Assembly (NCBI GenBank): GCA_902559635.1
Contig: CACEIY010000008.1
Location: 1 to 44,556, forward strand
Reading direction: 5' to 3'
Source: an uncultured Pelagibacteraceae bacterium
Lineage (GTDB): Bacteria > Pseudomonadota > Alphaproteobacteria > Pelagibacterales > Pelagibacteraceae
DNA length: 44,556 nucleotides
Below, one piece after another: positions 31,448 to 37,938 of this stretch. The notes under the pieces are model-generated. The model did not search any database, was not told the origin of the DNA, and saw only the letters and a list, made by a program, of their open reading frames with translations. Position 1 is the stretch's first letter, and each line of letters begins with the position of its first letter. Position numbers and translations under genes: made by a program.

Positions 31448-31465
31448 AAAAAAGCCCTTTTTTTT
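31448..31465 (-). terminator. minimal A/T-stem terminator after priA
   Basis: On the minus strand a run of eight A, the tetraloop GGGC and a run of six T follow the priA stop after five bases. An A/T stem closed by a GC loop and ending in T is a plausible minimal intrinsic terminator in an AT-rich genome and could work in both directions. The stem has no G-C pairs, so the call is tentative. Confidence 0.4.
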
Positions 31466-31469
31466 CTAT

Positions 31470-33425
31470 TTAATTGAAATTTATAGGGTCAACATCAACT
31501 GACAGTTTTATTCCAGAAGAAAATTTATATTTAGGAATTATTTTTGCTATTGAGTGTTGTACCTTCATAGACTTTGGTCCCCTCACAAGTAATCTAACTC
31601 TATATTTTTTTTTTAATCTAAATATTGGAGCATTTACGGGGCCTAAAACCTTTCCTTCAATTTTGTTTTCGATAAAATTTTTAAAATAAAAAGCTTCTTT
31701 TTCCAATTTACTCTCATTACTCCCTGTTAAAATTATAGAGATAAATCTTTGAAAGGGTGGAAGTTTATTTTTTCTTCTAATTTCCAATTCTTTTTCTAAA
31801 AAAATATCTGGATTTTTATTAGTAATATCTGAAATCATTTTTGTGTTACTGTTATAAGTTTGAAAATATACTGTTGCAGGTTTCCCAGCTCTTCCTGCAC
31901 GACCAGATAATTGATGATAAAGTTGTAAATTTTTTTCTGCTCCTCTTAAATCATGGCCTTGAGAAGAAAGATCAATATCAACAACTATAATACAATTAAG
32001 ACTAGGAAAATGAAATCCTTTAGAAATTAATTGAGTTCCGACTAATATTTGAGTCTCATTGTTTATAATTTTATTTAATTTATTAATTGAATCTTTTTTA
32101 TTCATTGTATCACTAGAAAAAATTTGAATTTTTTTATTAGGAAATTTTTTTTTTACTTCCTCTGAAATTCTTTCAACACCTGGGCCACTAAAAATAAGAT
32201 CACATTCACCTTTTTTTGAACAGTTTCTTTTTAGATTAGTTTTGTATCCACAATAATGACATAATAAGTTATTCTTTTTTTTATGATAAACTAAGTTAAT
32301 GCTACAATTTGGACATGAAAAACTGGTAAAACATTTATTACACAAAACATTAGGTGAAAATCCTCTCCTATTTAAAAAAAATAAAACTTGATCATTTTTT
32401 TCAAGATGGAAATTAGCCTTTTCAATTATTTTACTAGATAACCATGATTGTTTTTCTAATTTTGTATTGTTCAAATTTATAATTTCATAATTTGGTAATG
32501 CTGAATTTTTATATCTTTGAGTTAAGATTGAAACACCATACTTGCCTTTCTTAATGTTTTCAAATGTCTCTATTGATGGAACTGCTGTAATTAAATTTAT
32601 TGGTATGTTTTCAAATGATGCTCTAGAGATTGCCATATCTCGGGCATTATATATTACACCTTCATCTTGTTTGAATGACTGGTCATGTTCTTCATCCACA
32701 ACAATCATTCCTAATTTTTTAAATGGTAAAAATAATGAAGATCTTGCACCTATGATAACTTTAATATCTCCTTTGGAAACACCACTCCAGATAAGTTCTT
32801 TCTTTTTTTTAGAAATACCCGAATGCCAAATGGCTGGTTTAAATTTAAAATATTCAAAAAATTTTTGCTCAAACTGACCTGTTAAACCTATTTCAGGTAA
32901 CAAGATTAAGCCTTGAAAACCTTGTTTAATTATCGGTTTAAGAGCTTCAAAATAAACTAAAGTTTTTCCTGATCCTGTTATTCCTTGCAAAACATGTACT
33001 CTAAACCTTTTGTTTGAAGCATTCATTTTTTCGAGAGATTTATTTTGATCACTCGATAGTTTAATAGAAGTTTTTTTTATTTCGCTTTCAAAAGTTTTAT
33101 AAAACTTTTTGTCCTTGTCTTCTACAGCTTTACTACTCAACAACATAAGCTTTAAGGCCATCCCCTTTGGAATAATATTGTATTCTGCAAACCAATTTAA
33201 AAAATTAATTGTATTTTTTTTTAAAGGAGTAACATTTAGTTTTTTTAATACACTCTTTATTTTAAATTTTTTACTATTACTTTTTTCAAATTCATCCCAA
33301 ACTATTCCTGTTATTTGTGATTTTCCAAAAGGTACAATAACATAATCACCAACCCTAAGATTAATACTACTTTCATAAGTAAACGGATAATTAAAAATAT
33401 TTGGTAAAAGAATTGGATATTTCAT
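31470..33425 (-). CDS. priA: primosomal helicase PriA
   Basis: PriA reloads the replisome at stalled forks. The 651-residue protein is shorter than the roughly 730 of E. coli. An N-terminal 3'-binding domain (PNIFNYPFTYESSINLRVGDYVIVPFG) precedes the helicase core, with Walker A in GITGSGKTLVYFE, DEEH in VDEEHDQSFKQ and motif VI-like SGRAGRAGKPATVYFQT. The zinc region has CNKC, CPNC and CHYC, but the last pair is spaced CSKKGEC instead of the usual C-x2-C. It lies between the SHOCT gene and the atp operon on the same strand. Confidence 0.95.
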   Translation of the reverse strand: MKYPILLPNIFNYPFTYESSINLRVGDYVIVPFGKSQITGIVWDEFEKSNSKKFKIKSVLKKLNVTPLKKNTINFLNWFAEYNIIPKGMALKLMLLSSKAVEDKDKKFYKTFESEIKKTSIKLSSDQNKSLEKMNASNKRFRVHVLQGITGSGKTLVYFEALKPIIKQGFQGLILLPEIGLTGQFEQKFFEYFKFKPAIWHSGISKKKKELIWSGVSKGDIKVIIGARSSLFLPFKKLGMIVVDEEHDQSFKQDEGVIYNARDMAISRASFENIPINLITAVPSIETFENIKKGKYGVSILTQRYKNSALPNYEIINLNNTKLEKQSWLSSKIIEKANFHLEKNDQVLFFLNRRGFSPNVLCNKCFTSFSCPNCSINLVYHKKKNNLLCHYCGYKTNLKRNCSKKGECDLIFSGPGVERISEEVKKKFPNKKIQIFSSDTMNKKDSINKLNKIINNETQILVGTQLISKGFHFPSLNCIIVVDIDLSSQGHDLRGAEKNLQLYHQLSGRAGRAGKPATVYFQTYNSNTKMISDITNKNPDIFLEKELEIRRKNKLPPFQRFISIILTGSNESKLEKEAFYFKNFIENKIEGKVLGPVNAPIFRLKKKYRVRLLVRGPKSMKVQHSIAKIIPKYKFSSGIKLSVDVDPINFN

Positions 33426-33463
33426 TCAGTAATTGACTTTTGTTAATGTTATGAGACTGTTGA

Positions 33464-34117
33464 TTAATTTAGAATTTTCTTTTTTGCTTTATCAAATTCC
33501 TCTTTTGTTATCGCTCCACTGTCAAATAATTCTTTTAGCTCTTTTAATTTCTCAACTACATCTACATTATTAGAATTCGTATCGTCATTATTTTTAGTTT
33601 CGTTAGTTTTAGTATTTGTTGAATTGCTTAAATTTGTGCTACCATCATAAAATCCCAACTCAGTTAGTCTTGCTATAGTTTTACCAGCTTTTATATCTTT
33701 TGATTTAAGTCTTCTTTTTTTTTTATCACTACCGTTGTCCCAAACAATTTTATAGCTGTTAGCAAATAAAAAGCATTCTTGACCTGATTTTTTCTGACAA
33801 TCTGCAATAGCCATTCCGCCATAATGTTTGTTATCTATCTCGGTAATATGTATTGGATGTCTAAAAAAAGCGCTGTGCGCACCATCTGCTGAGACTGCTA
33901 TAAGCCCAGGTTTCCAATGTAGTTTTTGTTCTGCAGCATAATAACCTTTTTTGCCTCCACTAAAGTAATATTCTAAAATGTCAGCTGTATTTTTTGTAAT
34001 TTTTAAAGGTCCTTTACCAAGCTTATATCCAGTTTTTACTCCTGCAAAAATAGCAGATGAGGAAAATAAGAATATAACTACAGTAGCTATAAATTTTATG
34101 ACCAAATTTTTTTTCAT
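33464..34117 (-). CDS. secreted protein with C-terminal SHOCT domain
   Basis: I do not recognise the main part of this 217-residue protein. Residues 1-25 form a signal peptide (Lys-rich start, hydrophobic VVIFLFSSSAIFA). The region 26-150 contains GKGPLKITKNTADILEYYF, repeated Lys/Gly/Tyr-rich patches and a Cys pair in ADCQKKSGQECF. A Ser/Thr/Asn-rich linker at about 158-185 follows. The C-terminal 30 residues (KELKELFDSGAITKEEFDKAKKKIL) match the SHOCT module, a short oligomerisation helix pair. It lies at the end of the pilin cluster on the same strand, with 120 bp between and a possible own promoter (TTGATC at 34156-34151 and TAATAT at 34132-34127, 18-base spacer). A link to the pilus is possible but unproven. 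Confidence 0.75.
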   Translation of the reverse strand: MKKNLVIKFIATVVIFLFSSSAIFAGVKTGYKLGKGPLKITKNTADILEYYFSGGKKGYYAAEQKLHWKPGLIAVSADGAHSAFFRHPIHITEIDNKHYGGMAIADCQKKSGQECFLFANSYKIVWDNGSDKKKRRLKSKDIKAGKTIARLTELGFYDGSTNLSNSTNTKTNETKNNDDTNSNNVDVVEKLKELKELFDSGAITKEEFDKAKKKILN

Positions 34118-34237
34118 TATAAAAAGATATTACCACTATGTACTATAAGTGATCAATAATTTAGAAATCTTGAATAAAGGTACTTAGAACTTAGAATTAG
34201 GCTACTGGACCACAGCTTATGAGTTCCACACTCTAAT
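34118..34237. other. intergenic region with a GC-richer element after the pilins
   Basis: This 120-bp gap separates the last pilin from the SHOCT gene. Positions 34200-34233 are 18/34 G or C, well above the surroundings, and begin four bases past the pilin stop. On the minus strand TGGA(A)C and GTCCA can pair as a five-base-pair stem with one bulge and a 12-base loop, but no T tract follows. A tandem ACTTAGA repeat lies at 34182-34195. It lacks a T-loop consensus and cloverleaf, so it is not a tRNA. It could be the 3' end structure of the pilin mRNA or a small RNA. Confidence 0.4.
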
Positions 34238-34750
34238 TTATTCAACACTTATGGTGCTGAAAATTTTTTCACCTTTTTGACTTACTTTTGAACCAATTTC
34301 AATTTTTTTTCCCCAAAAATCTCGATCAATACATGTTAGTCCTAAATTCCCTGAAACATCTTTTCTATTAACATCAACGCTACAGGTGCTTACACCTGTA
34401 GTTCCTGGATTGTGAGGGTTTTCAAAATTAGCTGCTTTAAAATGATTTTCAAAAGCGGTTGTAACGTCATGGCTATTTCGATCAGTCCAATTATTAATTT
34501 TTGGACATAGATCTGGTTGTGCTTTTATATTATTTGAAACTAATTTATTTAAAATTACTTCTTGTCCTAAACTACACTTCATTATCTCTGCTGAAATAAA
34601 TTTAGCTATCTGTTTATGTATTTGTTTGACTGCATTATTTTTTGCTGCAGTTGTATACCCATTATAAGCAACCACACCCACTGCAGCTAAGATACCAATG
34701 ATTGCAACTACAACTAAAAGCTCTATTAAGGTAAAAGCTTTTTGTTTCAT
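34238..34750 (-). CDS. type IV pilin-like protein (prepilin 5 of the array)
   Basis: This is a prepilin of 170 residues. A five-residue basic leader ends in Ala rather than Gly before the mature start FTLIELLVVVAIIGILAAV, with Glu at +5. The membrane helix is followed by a YNGYTTAAK turn and a variable domain. The domain has KFISAEIMKCSLG, a central NNWTDRNS, the ENPH element shared in kind with its paralogues, and Cys in STCSVDV and LTCIDRD that may form disulfides. It is the last of five tandem pilins. Its ATG overlaps the stop of the next pilin upstream by one base. No Shine-Dalgarno is obvious. Confidence 0.88.
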   Translation of the reverse strand: MKQKAFTLIELLVVVAIIGILAAVGVVAYNGYTTAAKNNAVKQIHKQIAKFISAEIMKCSLGQEVILNKLVSNNIKAQPDLCPKINNWTDRNSHDVTTAFENHFKAANFENPHNPGTTGVSTCSVDVNRKDVSGNLGLTCIDRDFWGKKIEIGSKVSQKGEKIFSTISVE

Positions 34751-35238
34751 TAATCTAAAATTATGTCACCACTACATACATGATTTGGAATTTCACACTT
34801 TGTACCTGAGCAAGGTGTTTTAACACAAGTCATAACTTGAATCTTTAATCCAGGAGATAACATTCTATTATATCCTACGTGTACATCACTTGTTATGCCT
34901 CCACCATGAGTTACTGCAGATTCTGAAGTGTCATAAGGATTTTTTAATTCTGATAAAGATTTTTCTACTGCCTTTGCAACATAATCCTTCCAATTGTTTA
35001 ATCCTTGTTTTGTACAATCTAATTTACCATCCATAGCTTCACTTGCACCTGTTGAACATTTCATTACTTCATTAATTATATATTTAACCACATTTTTATG
35101 ATTTGCAGTGGCTGCTGATTTTTTTGCACTAGCAGTATACCCATTATAAGCAACCACTCCTACTGCAGCTAAAATACCAATAATCGCTACAACGACTAGG
35201 AGTTCTATTAGGGTGAAGCCTTTATAATTAATTTTCAA
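34750..35238 (-). CDS. type IV pilin-like protein (prepilin 4 of the array)
   Basis: This prepilin has 162 residues. The leader MKINYKG ends with the standard Gly before FTLIELLVVVAIIGILAAV, and Glu sits at +5. The variable domain has KYIINEVMKCSTG, NNWKDYVAKAVE and ELKNPYDTSES, the same order as in three paralogues. Six Cys occur in the C-terminal half (DCTK, VMTCVKTPCSGTKCEI, HVCSG), suggesting extra disulfides. It follows the next pilin upstream after 5 bp and couples to the one downstream through TAATG. The role could be a minor or alternative pilin. Confidence 0.88.
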   Translation of the reverse strand: MKINYKGFTLIELLVVVAIIGILAAVGVVAYNGYTASAKKSAATANHKNVVKYIINEVMKCSTGASEAMDGKLDCTKQGLNNWKDYVAKAVEKSLSELKNPYDTSESAVTHGGGITSDVHVGYNRMLSPGLKIQVMTCVKTPCSGTKCEIPNHVCSGDIILD

Positions 35239-35243
35239 TATAT

Positions 35244-35765
35244 TTATTCGTTAAAATTGACCATCGTAACGATCCTATTTTGGTTAGTGTTTGGATCATA
35301 GTTGCCACCACAACTCAATTTAAAACATGTGTGCACAAAAATTTTAGCACCCCGAGGATCAATACGAGTATATCCTAAATCTCTGTCATTAGCCCATCCA
35401 GCTGTTTGAGCCGCATCATCACCTATTGGGGGATGATTTGCGCCATATGGATTTTTAAATTTACCACTTAAACTTTTAACAATTGCGTTAGATAAAGCAC
35501 CACCAGGATTTCCTCCTGAATTCAAAATTTTATAAAGCGTAGTACATGAATAATGACCATCTAATATTTGAGATGATGAGTCTAATTTACATTTCATACT
35601 TTCAGCGTTTAAGTATTTCGCAATTGATTTTTGATTTGCTTTTGCAGCTGCAATTTTTGCAGAAGCAGTATACCCATTATAAGCAACCACTCCTACAGCA
35701 GCTAGAATACCGATGATAGCTACAACAACTAGTAGTTCTATTAAAGTAAAAGCTTTTTGTTTCAT
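35244..35765 (-). CDS. type IV pilin-like protein (prepilin 3 of the array)
   Basis: This prepilin has 173 residues from ATG 35765, four bases after the preceding stop. An in-frame ATG at 35786 would overlap that gene and lengthen the leader, so I reject it. The leader MKQKA ends in Ala at -1, then FTLIELLVVVAIIGILAAV. The variable domain has KYLNAESMKCKLD, FKNPYGANHPP and HTCFKLSCGG. It is close in layout to prepilins 1, 4 and 5 of the array, consistent with tandem duplication. Confidence 0.88.
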   Translation of the reverse strand: MKQKAFTLIELLVVVAIIGILAAVGVVAYNGYTASAKIAAAKANQKSIAKYLNAESMKCKLDSSSQILDGHYSCTTLYKILNSGGNPGGALSNAIVKSLSGKFKNPYGANHPPIGDDAAQTAGWANDRDLGYTRIDPRGAKIFVHTCFKLSCGGNYDPNTNQNRIVTMVNFNE

Positions 35766-35769
35766 AATC

Positions 35770-36156
35770 TTAACAAGCGCTTGCAACGTTTGGTTTCTTA
35801 TTTGTTTGAGTTATTGATATTGTACAACTTCTATTATTTTTATTTGTTGCAGTTATGGTTAACGTAGAAGCATTGGTTGTTTTAAATTCATAGGCTTGTT
35901 CAGACAAATCATCTACTCCATCAAACAAATTATTAACTAGGTTTGATGTCGATGAATTGAAATAATATTCACCATTATTCGATTTATATTCTTGTTCAGC
36001 TAAATAAATTGAATTTAAAGTTATCTCAGCTTGTTTTTTTTCCGCTGAGGCTTTGTAACCGCTATAAGAGACTACACCTACAGCTGATAAAATTCCTATG
36101 ATAGCAACTACAACCAAAAGTTCTATTAACGTAAACCCTTGGCTGTAGCGCCTCAT
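35770..36156 (-). CDS. PilE-like minor pilin (prepilin 2 of the array)
   Basis: This is the shortest member (128 residues) and differs from its neighbours. After MRRYSQG and FTLIELLVVVAIIGILSAV it continues with SYSGYKASAEKKQAEITLNSIYLAEQEYKSNNGEYY, the PilE/minor pilin type of helix with a spaced Tyr-rich turn. A C-terminal disulfide pair is likely (RSCTISITQ and the final Cys). It lacks the KC and NP(Y/F) elements of the other four, so it may be a minor or tip pilin. Confidence 0.87.
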   Translation of the reverse strand: MRRYSQGFTLIELLVVVAIIGILSAVGVVSYSGYKASAEKKQAEITLNSIYLAEQEYKSNNGEYYFNSSTSNLVNNLFDGVDDLSEQAYEFKTTNASTLTITATNKNNRSCTISITQTNKKPNVASAC

Positions 36157-36166
36157 AAATTATAAA

Positions 36167-36619
36167 TTAATCTACTGTAACAGTGCTCGACATTTTATCG
36201 CTACTACCACAACCAGTTTTGTTACAAGATGCAATTGTAATTGTAGAGCCACTTGCACTCATATTAATTTGTCCTGGTGTAGTATTAGATGAAGAACTTT
36301 TTACGGCAAATTCACTACCGTCAAATGGATTTTTGTCCTTAAATACCGCTCCACTAGATCCAATAGCGCTAACTACATTACTAGCATTTATTCCTGAACA
36401 AGCTCTCGTGCCATTTAAGATCGTTCCACCATCTAAACTACATTTTTGTAATTCAGCAGAAAGATACTTAACAACTTGAGAATGAATAGTTTTTGTTGAA
36501 GCAGTCTTAGCGCTAGCTGTATACCCATTATAAGCAACCACTCCTACAGCAGCCAAAATACCGATAATTGCTACCACAACAAGCAATTCAATTAGTGTAA
36601 AACCTTTATTTTTTCTCAT
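36167..36619 (-). CDS. type IV pilin-like protein (prepilin 1 of the array)
   Basis: This prepilin of 150 residues is the first pilin gene after pilC. The leader MRKNKG ends in Gly, then FTLIELLVVVAIIGILAAV. The variable part has KYLSAELQKCSLDGG, FKDKNPFDGSEF and ASCNKTGCGSSDKM. A strong Shine-Dalgarno (AGGGGAG) lies five bases before the ATG, better than at most genes in the window. With a terminator-like hairpin and TATAAT box upstream, it is the best candidate for a separately and strongly expressed major pilin. Confidence 0.88.
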   Translation of the reverse strand: MRKNKGFTLIELLVVVAIIGILAAVGVVAYNGYTASAKTASTKTIHSQVVKYLSAELQKCSLDGGTILNGTRACSGINASNVVSAIGSSGAVFKDKNPFDGSEFAVKSSSSNTTPGQINMSASGSTITIASCNKTGCGSSDKMSSTVTVD

Positions 36620-36660
36620 AGACTCCCCTTTACCTAGGTAATATTAAAATATTAATTTAG

Positions 36661-36666
36661 ATTATA
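36661..36666 (-). promoter_or_regulatory. candidate -10 box upstream of the pilin array
   Basis: The minus strand reads TATAAT here, 42 bases before the prepilin 1 ATG. No good -35 lies at 16-18 bases; TTGGCT, at 20 bases upstream, is the nearest. The location after the hairpin and before the strong Shine-Dalgarno fits an internal promoter. Confidence 0.35.
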
Positions 36667-36683
36667 GTAATTCTAAAATAATT

Positions 36684-36708
36684 AAAAGCCAAAAAAAACA
36701 AGCTTTTA
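36684..36708 (-). terminator. terminator-like hairpin between pilC and the pilins
   Basis: On the minus strand TAAAAGC and GCTTTTA pair in a seven-base-pair stem with a 12-base T-rich loop, overlapping the pilC stop and followed by ATTATTTT. It could terminate or attenuate transcription from the assembly genes, so that the pilins are read mainly from their own promoter. The stem has few GC pairs. Confidence 0.4.
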
Positions 36709-37938
36709 GTTAATAATTGCTCCAACATTGAAAATAGGCGCATACATTGCAAGCATCAAACCGCCAATAGTAATTCCCATGAAAACAATCATTATAGGCT
36801 CAATTAAACTTGCTAAATTTGCTACTGCAACATCAAATTCCTCTTCATAATAAATTGCAACAGATCCAAACATTTCATCTAAGCTACCTGTTTGTTCACC
36901 TACAGAAATTAATTGACTAAATGTTGGGGGAAATATCTTTTCTTTGTTAAATAAATCAGTCAAAGTTTCACCTGAGAAAACTCCTTTTTTAATATTTTCT
37001 AAAGCTTCTATGACAACTACATTATCAGTTACAGACTTTGCAATATCGATACTTTCAATTAAATCAACACCTGCTTGGTTAAGATTTCCTAAAACCAAAG
37101 ATACTTTTGCAAGTATTGATTTATTAATTAAATTTCCAAATATAGGCATTTTAAGCATAGCTTGGTGCCAGGCTTTTTTAATATTATAATTTTTACTTAC
37201 TAAATATTTAAAACCAATCACAAATAAAATTATAAAAATTAAAAGAAAAAAACCACCAGATGATCTAATAAATTCACTCATGGACATTATAACCGCAGTG
37301 GGAGTAGGCAAGTCATCTCCCATTCCCATTCCCTCATACATATTTACAAACGTAGGAACTACATTCATCAACATAAAAACCGTTACTAATATTGCGACTG
37401 AAAAAAGGACTCCTGGATAAAATAATGCACTTTTAATTTGTGATTTAATTTTTTCTCTTTTTTCTAATGAGATAACTATTTTTTGTAAAAAAGTATCAAG
37501 TTTACCACTGGCCTCACCTGCTTTAATTAAATTAACAACCACAGTATCGAAAATTTTTGGGTGTTTTTCAAAACATTTTGATAAAGCGTTTCCAGATTCT
37601 AAATCTTTTTTAATTGTTTGAATAACTTTTTTCATAGCTGGTCTTTTTGTCTGTCCATCTAGCATTTCCAAGGTATTAAGAACGGGTAATCCCGCTCTAA
37701 GCATAGTTGCAAATTGTTTACAAAAAATTAAAATTTCTTGTGCTTTTATTCCTGTTCCAAAACTAAAAGATTTTTTTTCTTTTTTAACTATAGCTTTTTT
37801 TTTCTTGGCCTCTTTAAGCTTTGTAATTATTACTTTTTGATCCTTTAATTTATGAGCTGCTTCAGCATTATTTAATGCTTCAATTTCTCCTTCTACATAT
37901 TTACCTTGAGAAATTCCTTTATATTCAAAATTTAACAT
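36706..37938 (-). CDS. pilC: type IV pilus/type II secretion inner-membrane platform protein PilC/GspF
   Basis: PilC is the polytopic inner-membrane platform that couples the assembly ATPase to pilin insertion. The 410-residue protein starts with the short beta domain (FEYKGISQGKYVEGEIEA) and has two T2SSF domains, about residues 70-195 (FCKQFATMLRAGLPVLNTLEML) and 275-400 (LGNLNQAGVDLIESIDI). Three hydrophobic helices lie near 170-195, 220-245 and 380-405. Its ATG overlaps the stop of the ATPase gene (TAATG). Confidence 0.94.
   Translation of the reverse strand: MLNFEYKGISQGKYVEGEIEALNNAEAAHKLKDQKVIITKLKEAKKKKAIVKKEKKSFSFGTGIKAQEILIFCKQFATMLRAGLPVLNTLEMLDGQTKRPAMKKVIQTIKKDLESGNALSKCFEKHPKIFDTVVVNLIKAGEASGKLDTFLQKIVISLEKREKIKSQIKSALFYPGVLFSVAILVTVFMLMNVVPTFVNMYEGMGMGDDLPTPTAVIMSMSEFIRSSGGFFLLIFIILFVIGFKYLVSKNYNIKKAWHQAMLKMPIFGNLINKSILAKVSLVLGNLNQAGVDLIESIDIAKSVTDNVVVIEALENIKKGVFSGETLTDLFNKEKIFPPTFSQLISVGEQTGSLDEMFGSVAIYYEEEFDVAVANLASLIEPIMIVFMGITIGGLMLAMYAPIFNVGAIIN

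Larger units (their letters stand above)
34655..36619 (-). repeat. five tandem copies of the prepilin N-terminal coding segment
   Basis: The roughly 90-bp segment coding for the leader and FTLIELLVVVAIIGIL helix recurs five times, at about 34655-34750, 35137-35238, 35672-35765, 36058-36156 and 36524-36619. Copies are nearly identical in protein and similar in DNA, with silent differences, while the 3' parts diverge. This suggests old tandem duplication under purifying selection and offers sites for recombination that could shuffle pilin tails. Confidence 0.8.

Noticed and set aside
34140..34237. Possible tRNA or stable RNA gene after the pilins
   Set aside because: The GC-richer stretch lacks a T-loop consensus, acceptor pairing and a CCA-proximal layout on both strands, so no tRNA is called.
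35766..35786. Longer start (ATG 35786) for prepilin 3
   Set aside because: It overlaps the preceding pilin and lengthens the leader; ATG 35765 gives the same leader as the last pilin of the array.
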